NCBI GenBank assembly: GCA_023238725.1 | Contig: CM041538.1 | Coordinates: 16,530,182-16,594,181, forward strand | Direction of reading: 5' to 3' | From: Scortum barcoo | Taxonomy: Eukaryota; Chordata; Actinopteri; Centrarchiformes; Terapontidae | DNA: 64,000 nt | Shown here: in pieces, positions 12,501-26,700 of the stretch | Layout of the letters: each line of letters starts with the position of its first letter | Position numbering within the stretch: the stretch's first letter is position 1 | Position numbers and translations under genes: made by a program | The notes under the pieces: generated by a model | What the model was told of the DNA's origin: nothing | Database searches by the model: none | Seen by the model: only the letters and a program-made list of their open reading frames with translations

Positions 12501-15500
12501 TTATTAGATTCCACCTCTCATATTGGATAAATCATTAAACTTGAGAGCTGGAGTCAGGGAGAGTTTGTTTGTTTCTGCAAGGTTTACAAAGTTGAAACAT
12601 TTTCTGACACCAGGAAAAAGGTCTAGTGGCTGTTTTTTGTTTTTGAAGTCGGTAGTAAGTGGCCCAAGGAAGATGGTGACATCTCCAACATCCCCGTTTT
12701 CCTCCTCTTTTCTCTCTCCATCCCTTCCAGAAGGTCACCTTTAATTCACTTTGTGCCACAGACAAATCCCCCAGGGTTTTAGCAGACAGAGTTAGCTGGT
12801 AGCTAGCCTAGTGTTTAGCCTCCCCGAGGTTTAGCAGCATCCAGGAGGCTTTAGCTTTGGCGGTAAGCTGGCTCAGCTGCACATCGGAGAAATTACTCCC
12901 CTTCCCTGCCCAGCAGCACGACACAGCGCAGCTCACCGGGCGGCACACTGAGGCTTTAACAGTAAGACCGAATCAATTGGAAGTAATCAGGCAAATTGTT
13001 TTATGTTGCACAACCCACATAATCAGGACATTTCACAAATGACTTTCTCTTTTGTGGTCATGCGTGGCCCCTTTTGTTTTGAATGCTCGCAGGGAGGGGG
13101 TGGATTTGTGGCAAATGGTTCATAAAAGACTTAACAGTGGGATAACTACGAAACACTTCACTAATGATTTAGAGCCATATAAAGATAATGACAGCGGAGG
13201 AGGATTGATGTATAGATGGAGGCTTTTGTCCTTTTGTAAGACGTAGCGTATTTACAGTCATGTATCTATCATTGAAATATACATTGATATCCCCATGTGC
13301 CAAGATGTTTCTCAGCAGTCAAAGAAGGACACATAAATCATTGGCCAGGTAGTGATAATGGTTGTCTGAACCTAAGTAGACTTTTGATTTAATTCTTCCA
13401 TTTTTCTCTGATTTTACTGTTTTTTATATCAAAACACAGGGAGGGAAAACAATCCAATCTTTTATCCTGAATCATTAGTAATAATACATCTTGAAATGAT
13501 TCCCATAGAGAGGGTGCCAGTAATCTAGAGATTCCAGGTGTCGTTTTAATTATTTCAAACCCTGCTCTGCTTTAAAAGTGTGCAAATATGTGCCAAAATT
13601 AAAGCCTCAGAGGGAGCATTCATGCATTCAGGCCACCAGGACCTCTTCACCTGCCTGTCTCTCAGGTGTTCAAGGGAGCCGGCCGTCGAGAAGACTGAAT
13701 ATTAAAGACACTGGACCTCTGCAGCACAGTTACTGGGAGCAGATTTATGAGGTGGCAAAGAGGTGGCCGAGAGAAAAATATAGTCAGCTAAATCATACCA
13801 CTGTGTCGCAATGCCAAATTATCTCACTATGTAAAGCTTACAGAACGATACACGTCTCATTAGAACCTGTCCGAACATCCCTTTTGTGTTTTTTTTTTTC
13901 TTGTTGTGCAGTCAGCAAGGAAAGAAGTTGAGGAAGAAACGAAGGAAAGGAAAGTAGGGTTTATGTTTATATTAGAGGAAGATAAAAATTTGATGGATGG
14001 CTTTATGCTCGCGTCCTTTTTGTCCAAAGCCTCTGCCACATGAAACAAAGAGTTGTGTGTGTTCATGGGAGGAATAGAGGAATGTTTGGGTTGTTTGCCG
14101 GCTATTAGAGCGACCAGTAATCTCTCTTGACCTCTACCAACTGCCGAGCAACCAGTAAATAAAGATCAAACATGATTTATGCTTAATTTGTTGATTAAAA
14201 AGGGGAGGGGGACTTTAGAGTTAAAACAAAAAGTATTATTATTTGCTTGGCAGAGGAGGAAAATCGTTTGAAATTAATCAACTGATTGTTTTAGTGAATT
14301 GTTCCCAAACCCTGGTAACCTGCATTAAGGGCTCGTTTGGTAGTTAATCCTGGATCAAGGCAGAGGAAGGACTACAATAGGTAGCTGTGTGATCTTGAAT
14401 ACACAGATCACAGCTCTGCCACCTGGCAATTGCAGATCAGGCCCTGGTGTTGGTACCATACATTATAACCCCACCTCCCCATGCTCGCTGTGTCAACGCT
14501 CCCTCAGCTAATACTCCCAGAGAAAGTGGGGCAGGCGGCACAAATTGTGGGAAAGACGACAGTAAAATCTCACTTAATGTAATAATAGAAATTAAGGCTT
14601 AAACACTGGGCTTATATTCTGTGTGCTAGAATGTATTTAAAAGCATTAATGAGGCATTATCTTAAGTTTAGGACATTCCATCATATCGGGACAGCAGTGA
14701 AAACATAGTCCACATGACAGATTCATCATTAATTAGGCTTTAGTTCTAAGCCTTTTGTTCAAGTAATGGAAGAATAATCAAAAGACGTTTTAAGGGCGTA
14801 TCAGATTTTTATGGATCATTTTAAAAAATATGTCTCTATACCTGAACACCAGAAGCTGACTGAATTGCTGGGTCAGATTCTTGGTTTGGTTTACCCAATC
14901 TCTGAAAATATGTAATTATCATAATAATCTCAGCGCAAAGTCCGTTTATTAACGGGTCTGTAGCTTTCAATAAGATCACATGATCCTCTGTAGCAGATGG
15001 AGTGTGCCCAGCTGTCCGTAGAATTTTAGATGTTTAAAAATTTTGTTTTTTTTCTGAAGATGTTTCTAATGTCAAGAACAAACTGAATATAATCAGCTTA
15101 TTTTATTAAACAAAGTTTCTCTGCTTTGAGTTAAGAAATGAAACACTGAGGCATTCAAAAATTATTGTCACAATAATGGGAAGAAAGTGACAAAATTCTC
15201 TACAAAGTGAAAAACGAAAAACACAAGATGTTATGTTAATTGCTGGATTTTATAGGTGGTTGTGGATGGATTTAGTTACATTTGGACAGAGTTAGCTGAT
15301 TGCCCCTGTTTCCAGTCTTTATGCTAAGGTAAGCTAACTGGCTGCTGGCTGCATATTTGCTGCACTGATGTGAGAGCAGTATCAATCCTCTCTCTGCTAT
15401 AAAGCACATTTCCCAAAATGTTGAACTTTGCCTTTGAGAAAAGTTTAATCAACGGAAAGAAGTCAAAGAATACTCATTCAGAACTGTGGTAGTTCAGATA

Positions 15501-18500
15501 GCAGGTGATTTTAAGTGATAATGTTTTCTTTTGTATTAGTGAAATTTGAGGAGCATGTCATTTCGTTGGTCTAGACGTGTGTTTGTGTGTGTCCGCTCTC
15601 CCTGTTGTCATTCTCTGTCCAGACGATGTAACCCCACACCCACAGCTAAGCCTCATCCCACACACACTATTATGGTTTCCAGGTGGAAATCCCAGACCAT
15701 CCTTTAACCCTCCCACCAAGCTGTAGGGTTGCCATGGAAATATGCACTTATAGAAAGGACATGTCCATTCATGGGAACTAGAGTCGAAAAGGCAGGCCAG
15801 TTGGTTCGGAGGTGCTGCAAACTACGACAAAGGTCAGGAACGGCCCAGAGAGGACTTATACAATGCCTGACTTAGGGATCATTACTGAGACAGTAAGTGA
15901 CAGAGGTGGAATTAGGCTGACAAAGAAGAGGGACAGGTGAGAAGCAGGTTAACACAACACAAACACAATGGCAGGAAGGAAACAATGTTTAGTAGGTGAT
16001 TGGAGGAAAAGGCAGAACAGGTTTTAAGCACATGGCCATATCTCACATGCTTTTACTCAACTCTTTTTTTTTTTTTTTGTCTTTCCGTCTGTCTCGCTCT
16101 TTCCCCTCTCCTCATCACTCTCCCCTCCCCCCCACAAGCTCCCGTCCCCTTCACTCCATCCCTCCCCGCCTCCGCCTCTACTTTGTATTAAAACAACATG
16201 ATCCATGAGGCGGGGAGGGCGACTTGCAGCACCGCTAATTCTAATTAATCCAGCGTGGTAGCACGGCCGCGGCAGGCCCCAAGTGCTCCCAGTCTATCAG
16301 ATAGAAATTCATAACTTAATTGAGGTCAGAGCCTCTAGCCGACAGAACAAAAGTCTCCAGCCAGGACCAGCTAGATCAATAGTAATAAATATCTGACTGG
16401 GCGGTCTACAATTGGTGGCTAGAGAGCACACAACAAGTCTCGTACACGTAGTCTGCATGAAGAACTTCGCAGGGGTATCTGAGCAGTTTGTTTGGCTTTT
16501 TTTTTTTTTGTGTGTGTGTGTGTGTGTGTGTGAGAGGAGTCAAGTCTTCCCGACTGGCAGACCGGCGTATATTATTAAATGTACATGTTTTTACATTTCT
16601 TAGATGAACAGTTTTATTATTTCATTTTGCAAAGTATTCTCTACTCGATTGGTATCAACGGTTTGTGTTTGTGTATAAAACAGAGAGAGACGCTGCTCTG
16701 TGCATCGATGTTTGTCTGGCTGATCTGTACTGGCGAAGTCTCTCTTAAGGGATGGATCCATTGATCTGTTATTGATGCGAGTGTACTTGCACTGTTGATT
16801 TATCTACATAATGGAGGAAAACAGTCAATACATGACCTTAACTTTAGATTCTTGAAGAGCTTGTGAAATCTGTATAGGACAGAGGGATATTTCCTTTATT
16901 TTCATGTAAGCTAATAGTCACATTTTCTGCTTTGGTCATATTTTTTACCTTCTGGAAATGGACCAGTTAATCGGTCTGGCTGCTATATCAGTAATGATAT
17001 AAGTAAGTGACAAGACATTGTACTACAGAAAGATATGTTTGAAGTAATACAGGTACAGTGGCTATCAATAGTTTGTTTACCAGAGAGCACTGAAAAGTGT
17101 GTAAAGCCACGCACACCGCACAGATGCTGGTCACAATTCTTTATTCCCCAAATTTAAAGGATCCTAATCAGAAATGTTTGTTTATGTTTGTATTTATGTT
17201 TATTTGATGTGACAAATGACATCAGATTGAGTTAAATCCACTTTTAAAAGCAAGTCTTTTTTTCCGTCAGTCAGTGAATCTTTTAGCCTGTAAAACATAA
17301 CAAAACAGTGAAAATGCCCGATCACAGTTTCCCAGTACCCTACGACACTTGTTAAAATTGCATGATTTGTTCAACCACAGTCTAAAAGCCAAAGATATTT
17401 GATTTACAAGAAAAATGATTCAAGATTGTAGTGTTGAAACAAAAAATAGCTGCTAATTCTTAAATTTGAACAGTTGGAAACAGGTAATTTGTGGCTTTTC
17501 TGCTTAATTTTTGCAGATTTGTTTTTAACAGTAGACTAAGCGAATAATTAACTATTTATCAGCTTACCAGTGTTGACTGGCTTAGTGTTTATAAAATCTC
17601 TGACAGTTTGGTAAGATGTACTCAAGTTGGTACTGCTCTTTCGTTCCCTGGTTATTAGTTTAAAAATCCAGTGTTATTATGAATGCATGCAGATGTACTG
17701 CATGTTTAATTAATTAAAAAAATGTAAAACTTGAGGCTGTCATAGAAATACGGACTACTGCAATCACCAAATAGCACAAACTGCCCTTTTTTTCTTCCAA
17801 GGTAGAAGCGTTTCGGACAGCTTCCTAAATAACATGGTGGTTTGTGCCAAATCTCCGGCTCACAAATCAAGTAGCATGTCAGAGAACATATTTCATTTCA
17901 ATCAAACTGAACAAATCGTAAACATTAGCATCTGCTCATGCACATTTTTCATAAAAAAGCACAGTAAACCTGCATCGATATTTATTACATTTCATACCGA
18001 AGTCGCAATATTCAGCAAAAATCAGCTCCACCGTGGGCATGTTGGAGCTTTTTCAGTCCAGCTTTTTCAGCCTGCAGCTGAAGCAAACAAAGAACACTGA
18101 ACCCTCTCATCTGTGTCCTTTACTGTGTCAACTACTTGTGTGATTAAAGTGGTAAACACACACACACACTCTGGTGGTTGATTGAAATTCTATGGTGGAG
18201 GCATTATTACACGTTTGTATCCCTCCCCTTTCCCAGCACTGCCTCCTGTAACTAATGGCTCAGTCAGGCCAGTCATAACAAATATCCAGCGAGATTCGTC
18301 ATAATTGTGTGTGCGCGCATGTGTGTGTGTTTGTGTGTGCGCGTGTGTTTGTAATTGTGCAACCTATCCACCAGAATACATGGGGTCTTTAAGAAAGAGA
18401 AGACAGCAAGATGGGAAAGTAAGAGGACGGGGGTTTATCGAGGATCCAAAGAGTAAAAGTGGAAAATGAAACAGGAAGTTTGGAGAAACAGAGCAGGTAG

Positions 18501-21500
18501 ACAAAGATGTGAGATGCTAGTTTCTCTCTCATACCTTTGTTTACCTGCTATATTTCTTAAAGCTTTGGATGTGAAGATATATACTGATTCATTTGAGATT
18601 TTGCCATACAGCTCATACCATTTTATGTTTCATCTCTCTTGGTGTATCAGACCATTGTTGACCATACATAATACTTCCATGAGTGTCATGTAAAAAGATA
18701 TTGGCAGGTATTTAATTTACAGAAAAAGCCACAAATAGACATTCCAGACTGCAATACCATCTTTTATCCACGTTGCCCAACCTTAGACTACCATAAAAGA
18801 CGCAATGAGGTGTATGTAAGGCAAGATGAATGTGTACAAGCATCTTCCTTTGCATGAGGTCACAGATGGAAGCATGTGAATAGTTCCTGTTTAGCTGAAC
18901 GTGGATGCACTGTGAGCACCTTCACACCTTCACTCCTGGCTCTTAAACTATCAAAATAAAGTCACACAGCTTAGTGGACACACTAATACAGATATTTAAG
19001 AACCATTCCTGGATTACTCTTTGTAAGTTGTCCAGTGACAGTCCACGTGTAACTTATTGCTTCTGCCATTTTCAACTGTGTGTGTTTTTAAATTAGACGA
19101 GGGCAACGTTTTACTTATTAGCATTTTGTGGTGTTTATTTGTTTTCTTTTGGAAGATTAACCCTTGTAAATGGATAGAGGAGAATATGTCTGACAGGTCT
19201 TTTAAAAGTTTACCGTTTTGAGGCAAAAAGGAGGAATCACAGCACACGTAAAAGGCCACCGCACACGCCACTTGACGTTTTATAAGCCACACTGTAAGGT
19301 GCTCTTATAGGATTCATATTTAGTACTTGCTGCACATTAGCTCGACTCGATGAAATGAAAGCTGTTGCCGCGCTGTGTTAAAAGGGCCTATCGGACACAG
19401 ATACTGTTATGAATCTATAATATGAGCACTCAGAAAAGAGCCGGCGACTTGACAGTAATAGTGCAGCCTAAAGAGCCATTCCAGCAGGTAACAGTCCTCT
19501 TTGCCATCATCAGCTGTTGTTTCTTTCTTATTGGCCACTCACTGGGCCTTGCCTACACTCAACTATTTGATTTCCATCGTTCTTAACCATCCACATAAAT
19601 TGTCAGGAGCATTAAAGCTGTCCTCGACCATTTCAGACAGAGAAGGGGGGAGTGGAATAGAGTGAGAGAGTGAGAGCTGGATACAGACAGCGAGGGGAGG
19701 GGACGGGGGTGAGGAGAGAGAATAAACAAAGTAAGTGTTTTGCCTTCCATCAGTCTCCCGCAGTACTCAGCTTTATGAGTCCCTCACTCCAAATTCCTCA
19801 GCCGCAGCCCCCGCTGCCTGGCCATTGATTTTCATATTACACTCTTTTATGTATTTATTTATTTCATATATTTCTTTTTAAACATCATCGATGAGCCGCA
19901 GGAGGACAGGCGGGGGGCCTCTGGCGATGTTAATTCTCAGTCTCAACCTCATCCTCCTCTCTGATGGCTTTAATGGAGGCTAAGGTGTCCCATGGGGACA
20001 AGCAAGCTCGGTGACGTGGGGAGGGGAGGCAAGTGCGGAGGGGATGAGGATGTGCACGAGGAGAACGGGGTTGGTGAGAACGGAGATTTAGAGAACAAGA
20101 GGCTCCCTTTGTCTGTTATGGCAGGGAAAGGAAAGGAAATAAGGCTATCGTAGGTAAAGGTGTGTTCAGCCTTTTAAAGGGGGTTTTATGCCAAGATTGA
20201 GCGTGGCTGTGGATGTCTTTATTACCTTTTGTTGTTTTGGGATGGATGACCTGTGCTGAATTCAAGCGTATAACACTTTTGAGCCTCGTGACATCCCTGA
20301 CGCAATAAATATCCATAATCCCTGGCATCCTCCAGGACCTCTGTCAACTCTGGACCTGTGAATCATTCAGGATTTCCCCCCAAACTGTGAGGTTGCTGAT
20401 TACAGCTGAGGGTGTGGGGGTGAGGACGGGTGTAGTGGGAGATCACCGGGGCACCTGAAGGACACTCCCAGGAGGTGTGAAGGGCAGCGAGTTTGGCGTC
20501 AGGCTAATTTGAACGTGGGTGGCAGTGCGCACACGCTGAGTGGCAAGGTTACCTCTCCCTGCTCAGAGAGGAGACCCAGATTCAATTAGCCGTGGCCTCA
20601 GCCTGCAGATCCTTTTAACACGGGGGGGCCTTCCCAATGTGCACACACATACACATCTAGGGTAAACACAAAACATACACAGCAAACATACAATTCTGCA
20701 TGTACTCTTATTACAAATCATGTTTAGTTTAGCAGGAAGTATTTTACAAAGAATACTAAAACACACATTTAGATTGCTGCTGTTTCTTGAGATAGATGCA
20801 TCAGAGTAATTTCTTCTATTTTGCTTTGCTTTCTCTTCCGTGTTGGAATATATAATGAGAGTTAGCTGCCTCATGGTATAAAAAACAGGACCATTGTACA
20901 TTATAACATGGAAATTATTTAAGATTTTTTTATTGTTGCACCAACAAGGGAGAATTTAGGTTTAACACTTAAATAAAGCAGACTGAATGTTTTTTCTTAT
21001 AGATTATCTTCCTCAAGTCTGCCTGCAAGTTGATATTCCCTCCACTCTGAAAACCAATGATTGCATTGCCACAAAACAAAAACTTTCAAAAAGAAATTGT
21101 GATAAATGTTTATGTTTATGACCAGTTAATGACCAGCAGTATGCTGCTTTAGGTTGGTTCTGTCGGGTCCGTGATGCCGGTCCCGCAGTCGCTGGTTACA
21201 GATGGAACCCGGTGAAAGAGGGTCTTCCTCTCCTCCATCTTACTCAGATCTGTGTTCTGCTTTCTGATTAATGGCACCTGCTCATCATAATGCTATCTGC
21301 TGGAATCTGCATACCAATGATCCCAGTCGCCTATCGATTCACCCCTCATCTTCCCCACACACACACACGCCCAGGAGACTGATCCACACACACATACACA
21401 CCCACTCTCTCTCCCCCTCTCCCACCCCCCGACCACTGTCATTATAAAAGTCAGCAGCTGCTGCATGCATTGATCATAAATCATAATTGCTTGTCCATTT

Positions 21501-23750
21501 TTCCCCACTTGTTTAATGTTGCTGTCAGGGACAGTAGGGGGGAGAAAAGGGGAGGCGGGGAAAGGGAGAGAAGAAAAAAAGTCTTGTGAAAGTTCACTAA
21601 GACACCGAAAGATGAGCTAGAAAAAAAGGCTGAAGCAAATATAATAGTTGGAGAATATAATGGTGAGAAATATATAGATCTAGTAGACTCTTTAAGTTCA
21701 AACAACAGCATGCCTTTTGTCTTTTTGAAGAATCGGTTCAATCGGTTTGCATGAATATTTTTCATTTTAAAGAATCCTCACATGCACTCCAATGTAAACA
21801 GCTAGTGGCTGTTAGAGGAACTACATCTTAAGACACTGCTGCATTAGCTTTAGTCTTCATCTTTTTTTGAAAAACATGTAGAAACTGTATTTTTTGTTTC
21901 AGATCATTTGCCATCTCCCAATACAACAAACTCTGAAAGAATAATAAAACCTTCCTCCTGTTTTGTGATGTAGCCAAAGTGTCCCAGCCAATCATCTTGG
22001 CTAAGGCTTGTTTGTTTCCTTAATTACATTAATGTCTCAAAATGACTGTAGTCATGATTTATCGAGGATAACTTCCAGCACCTTTAAGTTGTATTTTTAT
22101 TTCTTGACAAAACATTTATTAGCGTAAGACAGCAATGAAGCCATTGTGTGCCAATAATGTTTTGCCATCATTGTCTGTCAATTAAATGACTGTTACTGTG
22201 GTGGTCATTTTTTTAGGAAAGAGAAATGGCTTGATTTAGCAGCAATAAATAAAAAGGTGTTAAGGAAAGAAAATCGTTACAGTGGCCTCCAGCTCATCCA
22301 CCATACACAATGAGGACCATTGGCAGTTGGAGTGGCATGAGATCTTTTGCAGTCCATGGGGACAACACACACACTGGGCCTTCTTCCGTCTCATGTGCTG
22401 CAGCAAACCCTTCAGCTGGCAGTGGATTTGACAGACTTTCAACCTCTACCAACAGTCTCTCCACTTGCTCGGACACAAACAAACAGAAGGAAACACAGAC
22501 AGACTGAAACCTAGTTTCAAGCGGAGACAGACTCGAGGGACCTCTGTGTCCTATTTGTATCCCTGTCTGAGTTAAGTTTCCGCCTCTGATATGCCCTTGA
22601 TCCCTTGACTTAATGTTGGCGTAAACAGCTTGGGTTGAATGTTTGAAGTATTCTTGTCCCGTCATCCGGGGTCTATGAAGGCAGACTGATGGAGAAAACA
22701 AGTTAAACCACTTTCCAGAAGTGAACACAGCAGCTGTGACAGTCCCTTTGTGTGTTCTCCACAGAGAAACAGAGATACATACTATGTTTTATTTGATCCT
22801 GGTCGCCCGGTCACTCCTGCGCTCTTTTAGGATAATCTGGAAAGACTGAAAAAGACTCAGATCCTAAACTCACCATCTTGATTTTCTGTCTTTCTCTTTC
22901 ATCCATCTTGCTTCACATCGCCTGTGTGCTAGAAATGATAGATTGGTGCCACTTAAATTCAGCAAAACTGCAATTGTACTAATAGATCAATCCCTATCCA
23001 TGCTGCTCCTAAGCATATTGCTCCACCCCATTAGGGTGATACACTACACAGTGCTGGATCTCTGCTGCTGGTATTGTGCAAGCAGCGGCTTTATTGAGCA
23101 CTCTGCTGACATCCAGCCCAGCATTTCTGCACCGCAAGGGGAAACTTTGGATGACATGTAAAAGCAGGGGTTCGGTGCGACATGCCTCCGTAATGGGATG
23201 GGAACAGGGGTGCACCAGAGAGAGGGGGTGGGGGGGGGGTGGGTACAATAGCTAACTGCAGGTATTGGGGGAGAGTGGCGGGATGGGGAGGGGAGGGAGG
23301 CTGCGTCCAAAGCAAATGGAAGACAATCCAATTTCCTGTGATTCCATCAAGCCTTCGTCCTGGATGCAGGGGCATTAGGGAACGCTGAGAGGACAGGCCG
23401 CTGACCCCTCACATGAACATGCAGGAAGCATGTACACTGCACACATACACACTTACACTGAAATCCTCAACATGCTTCTTCTCGAGCAGCCATAGTGTAG
23501 AGGCAACATGCTGTGTTTTCTTTTTGCACTTTAAATAATCACTTAAATAGTCAAATGCTTTTTCTTGTAAATCATCAACCACTCATTCTTGCGTGTGTGT
23601 GTTTGTTGGACAACAAACTGCAGATTAGTGCTTGCTGCAGATTAGGGCTTAAACCCCTTACACTTTAATTATAACTGTATGTATTTATGTGCATCAAGGT
23701 CTTTCACTTAGCCCCCAGCTGTAAACACTGTTCCATTGTGCCTAGTCTGT

Positions 23751-23788
<38 letters not shown>

Positions 23789-26700
23789 ATATGCTATGCT
23801 GTAAAATACAGAGAGAAAATAGTTGTGTATGTTTTTTCCTCCCTGTTTCCCCTTTTTATTTTTACAGAAAATACCTGGAAGTTCAAATTTTACCCACCAT
23901 GCAATTTTATCATACAGTTCTTCTGCCCGCTCCCTCTCTCTGGAGAGTCAACATCATTGTGAGAGACAGAGACAATGTCCATAATACATCACAGGTTGCG
24001 TTTTGACTCGCAGACAGACAGCATTGTTGTCTTGGGTTAACTATGGCACGCTTTCCACGCTGGTGGCGATTTGCATCTGTGCTCTGTGATCCACCCAGAG
24101 GGAATAGAAAGCTCTAATCCAATCAGCAGGTCCCCGAAGTGCTGCCCCTGAGAGGGAGGGAGGGAGAGAGACAGAGAGAGAAACACAACAATAGGATCAC
24201 TCTGCACTGGGCCTAGCCAGAGAGGGAAGACAGGAAAGGGACGAAGAAGGGGAAGGAAAGGAAAGGGGGGGTTGAAAGGGATTAAGATTGAAGAGGAGAC
24301 TGAACTGAAAAGAGAGAGAAAGGTGGATTTGGTAATGGAAGGAGAGAGGTGACGGTGGGTGAAGTAATGAAAGAAAAGAGATGAGGGAGGTGTGGTGTGG
24401 AGGAAGAGAGGTCAGAAGAAGAAGAAGAGGAGGAAGGATTGGAAGAGAGTAGAGGAAGGACACGGAAGTAACCAGAACAGGAAGGTGCATGAGAGGATCT
24501 ACTGTTAGAAGGGCAAAGGTGGAAAGACTAATGAATAATTTCACCTTAACCGTTTTTGTAATTTGGAAGTATTTCCACTGCAGTGACATTTTTCGGTGTA
24601 GAAGGAAATGTCACTGCGCCTGCCGGCTTTTAATCTGTCTCGTTTGAAACTGTTGTACTTGGCTCAACGACTGCTCTTGTTCTGAGACTGGAGGCAACAG
24701 TTTGCCCATTTATCATCATTATGAGGTGCAAAGACGGGCTGGAACAGTGATTAAGAACTGAAGCTCCTGTTGATGATGCCCGTCATATATTGTGTCTTAT
24801 TAGACCTACACACACACACACACTCACACTTTCCCCATCCCTGTCCCTAATCCACAGTTCTAACAAGAATTATATCTCCACAATTGTCCCCTTGACCCCA
24901 AGTATCATTTGTACTGTTCACAAGACAAACACTCACATATCTCTCTTTTCTGTCCACTGTCCCTGAGCTGTTGGGTGTCAGGGCCACATGGCCTCCATGG
25001 TTAATTCATTTGAAAGATAAAAGATAAGGCTGCAAATATGGTTTTGTTGTTGCTGTTTTTGATCAAATCTCATGATGAGCCAAAAATGAACAATTATTTT
25101 TCTTGTTCCTCTGTGCCCTAGTTGTCCAAACACTATTACATCAAATGAGCCACACTGTTGCACTGGCTCACATGTTCCTTCATTACCATGAACATGAGCA
25201 CTGTGGTTTATTTCGAGTCAGTCCCACACATATTGTCCTGCTGCTGTAAATACTCACTAGAGCACCTAAATGTGTATTAATACACTGCTGAAAATAGTCC
25301 CCAACAAATGCACCACTTCCTCTAGTTTTAGTAATGGTTGCTGAAAACTACTGTCCAGCTGTTTTAGGTAATGACAAAGACTTTTGAGAAGATGTTTTTA
25401 AAGATGTGTGTATACTTAATGTAAGCTCAGGACCGATTGCCACAGAAAGGATGAAGAAGACAAAAACTCATGTCGTATTGTGCAGACCATTGTTAGGAGC
25501 AGCCGAGTGGGCAAAAATGCCCACTTCAGCCATCAAGTTGCAATTCACTATAGTGTCTCCCACTTGAAGCAAAGTACAACTCAGGTTGGCACAGGTTCAT
25601 CAAAGCTGGAAGTCACCTGCAGGTTTAAAATTTTGATTTGCAGGTCACGTGTTTCTCAAATCAATACCTCATCTTCTCATAATCCCCCTTTGGTACAATG
25701 AAAACATGGCACCCTTTGTCCTACAGCTAAAAAGTAGTAAGTGATTGGTATTTTAGTAGCTGAAAGTTTTCCTCTTGAATCTTTGGAAGTTTGGAAGTAA
25801 TTTGCCATTTTTCTCACAACAAATGCTGGCAATACATTTTTTTTATTCCTGATATTATTCTTTAAATTTCCCCTCTGTGTGGTATTTTATTCTCTCCTTG
25901 TCACAGGACTGTTGATGTAAACACTTGTTTTTGTCTTACAGGATAATGAAGGACAGACAGCACTACATTATGGTAAGAAGGCCTCTTTTATTCATCTCTA
26001 CAGTCCAAAGTGTTGTATAATCAGTTTGAAAAAACGGCAGAATTTATCTTCTCTTTCTGCTATAAAGCTTTTTCTAAGTGTGTGTGTCTATTTTTCAAAT
26101 GGTGAATATTTCATTTTGGAACGAACCTCTCCACATTTATCGTCCGCTTGCATCATTATGTTGTCTGTGTGCGCACTCTCTTTATATACGGCAGCTTTGT
26201 TTTCTGTACACACCCACTCTTTGCCCACATTTGTCTCAAATTTGTTATCATTCCATCCCCTCACTCCTATATCCCCTATCTCTATTTTGTACAGTTGTTT
26301 TTCACCAGTTTTCTCTCATTTCTCTCTGTTGTATGCAGTGGGTGCATGTTTGTGTGTGTGTGTGTGTGTTCGTGTCATGTCCTTTGGTATGTACGTGTGC
26401 ATGTGTGGATGCCTGTCTGGTTTTGTTCTGCGTTTGTGTGCGCGTGTGTAATAATCGCCAGGCCTCCCAGAGGAAATCAGCACCGGTCCTTAGACTCCCC
26501 TGACCCTCTCTTGCCCCATCACACATGTCCCTGAGGGGCGGTTCCCCCGTCCTCTGTTTCCGTGTTTGTGTGTTGTTTGTGTGTGTATGTAGCTGGACCA
26601 TCTGTTGGTGGCGTTGGCATGGGCATGTTGCATCACCCACTGGAAGTCTGCACGCACACACACAAACACACACTGAGAGCAGAGGAAGCCCCGAGGATGG

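Larger units (their letters stand above)
11983..25941 (+). other. ACBD6 intron 6 (14 kb)
   Basis: The largest intron here. It holds teleost repeats at about 15245-15450 and 17265-17560, TG tracts at 16510 and 23754, a long purine-rich stretch at about 24150-24480, and several non-repetitive stretches of balanced composition rich in TAATTA-type motifs that may be conserved non-coding elements. No open frame looks like an exon. The longest, on the minus strand at 22294-22728, matches nothing I know. Confidence 0.6.

Noticed and set aside
22294..22728. 144-codon open frame on the minus strand in ACBD6 intron 6
   Set aside because: No recognisable domain, no matching splice sites, and a length expected by chance in 64 kb; it lies antisense inside an intron.
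26026..26534. Overlapping 128-141-codon frames after ACBD6 exon 7
   Set aside because: Pyrimidine and TG-repeat DNA gives open frames on several registers; no frame resembles a protein.
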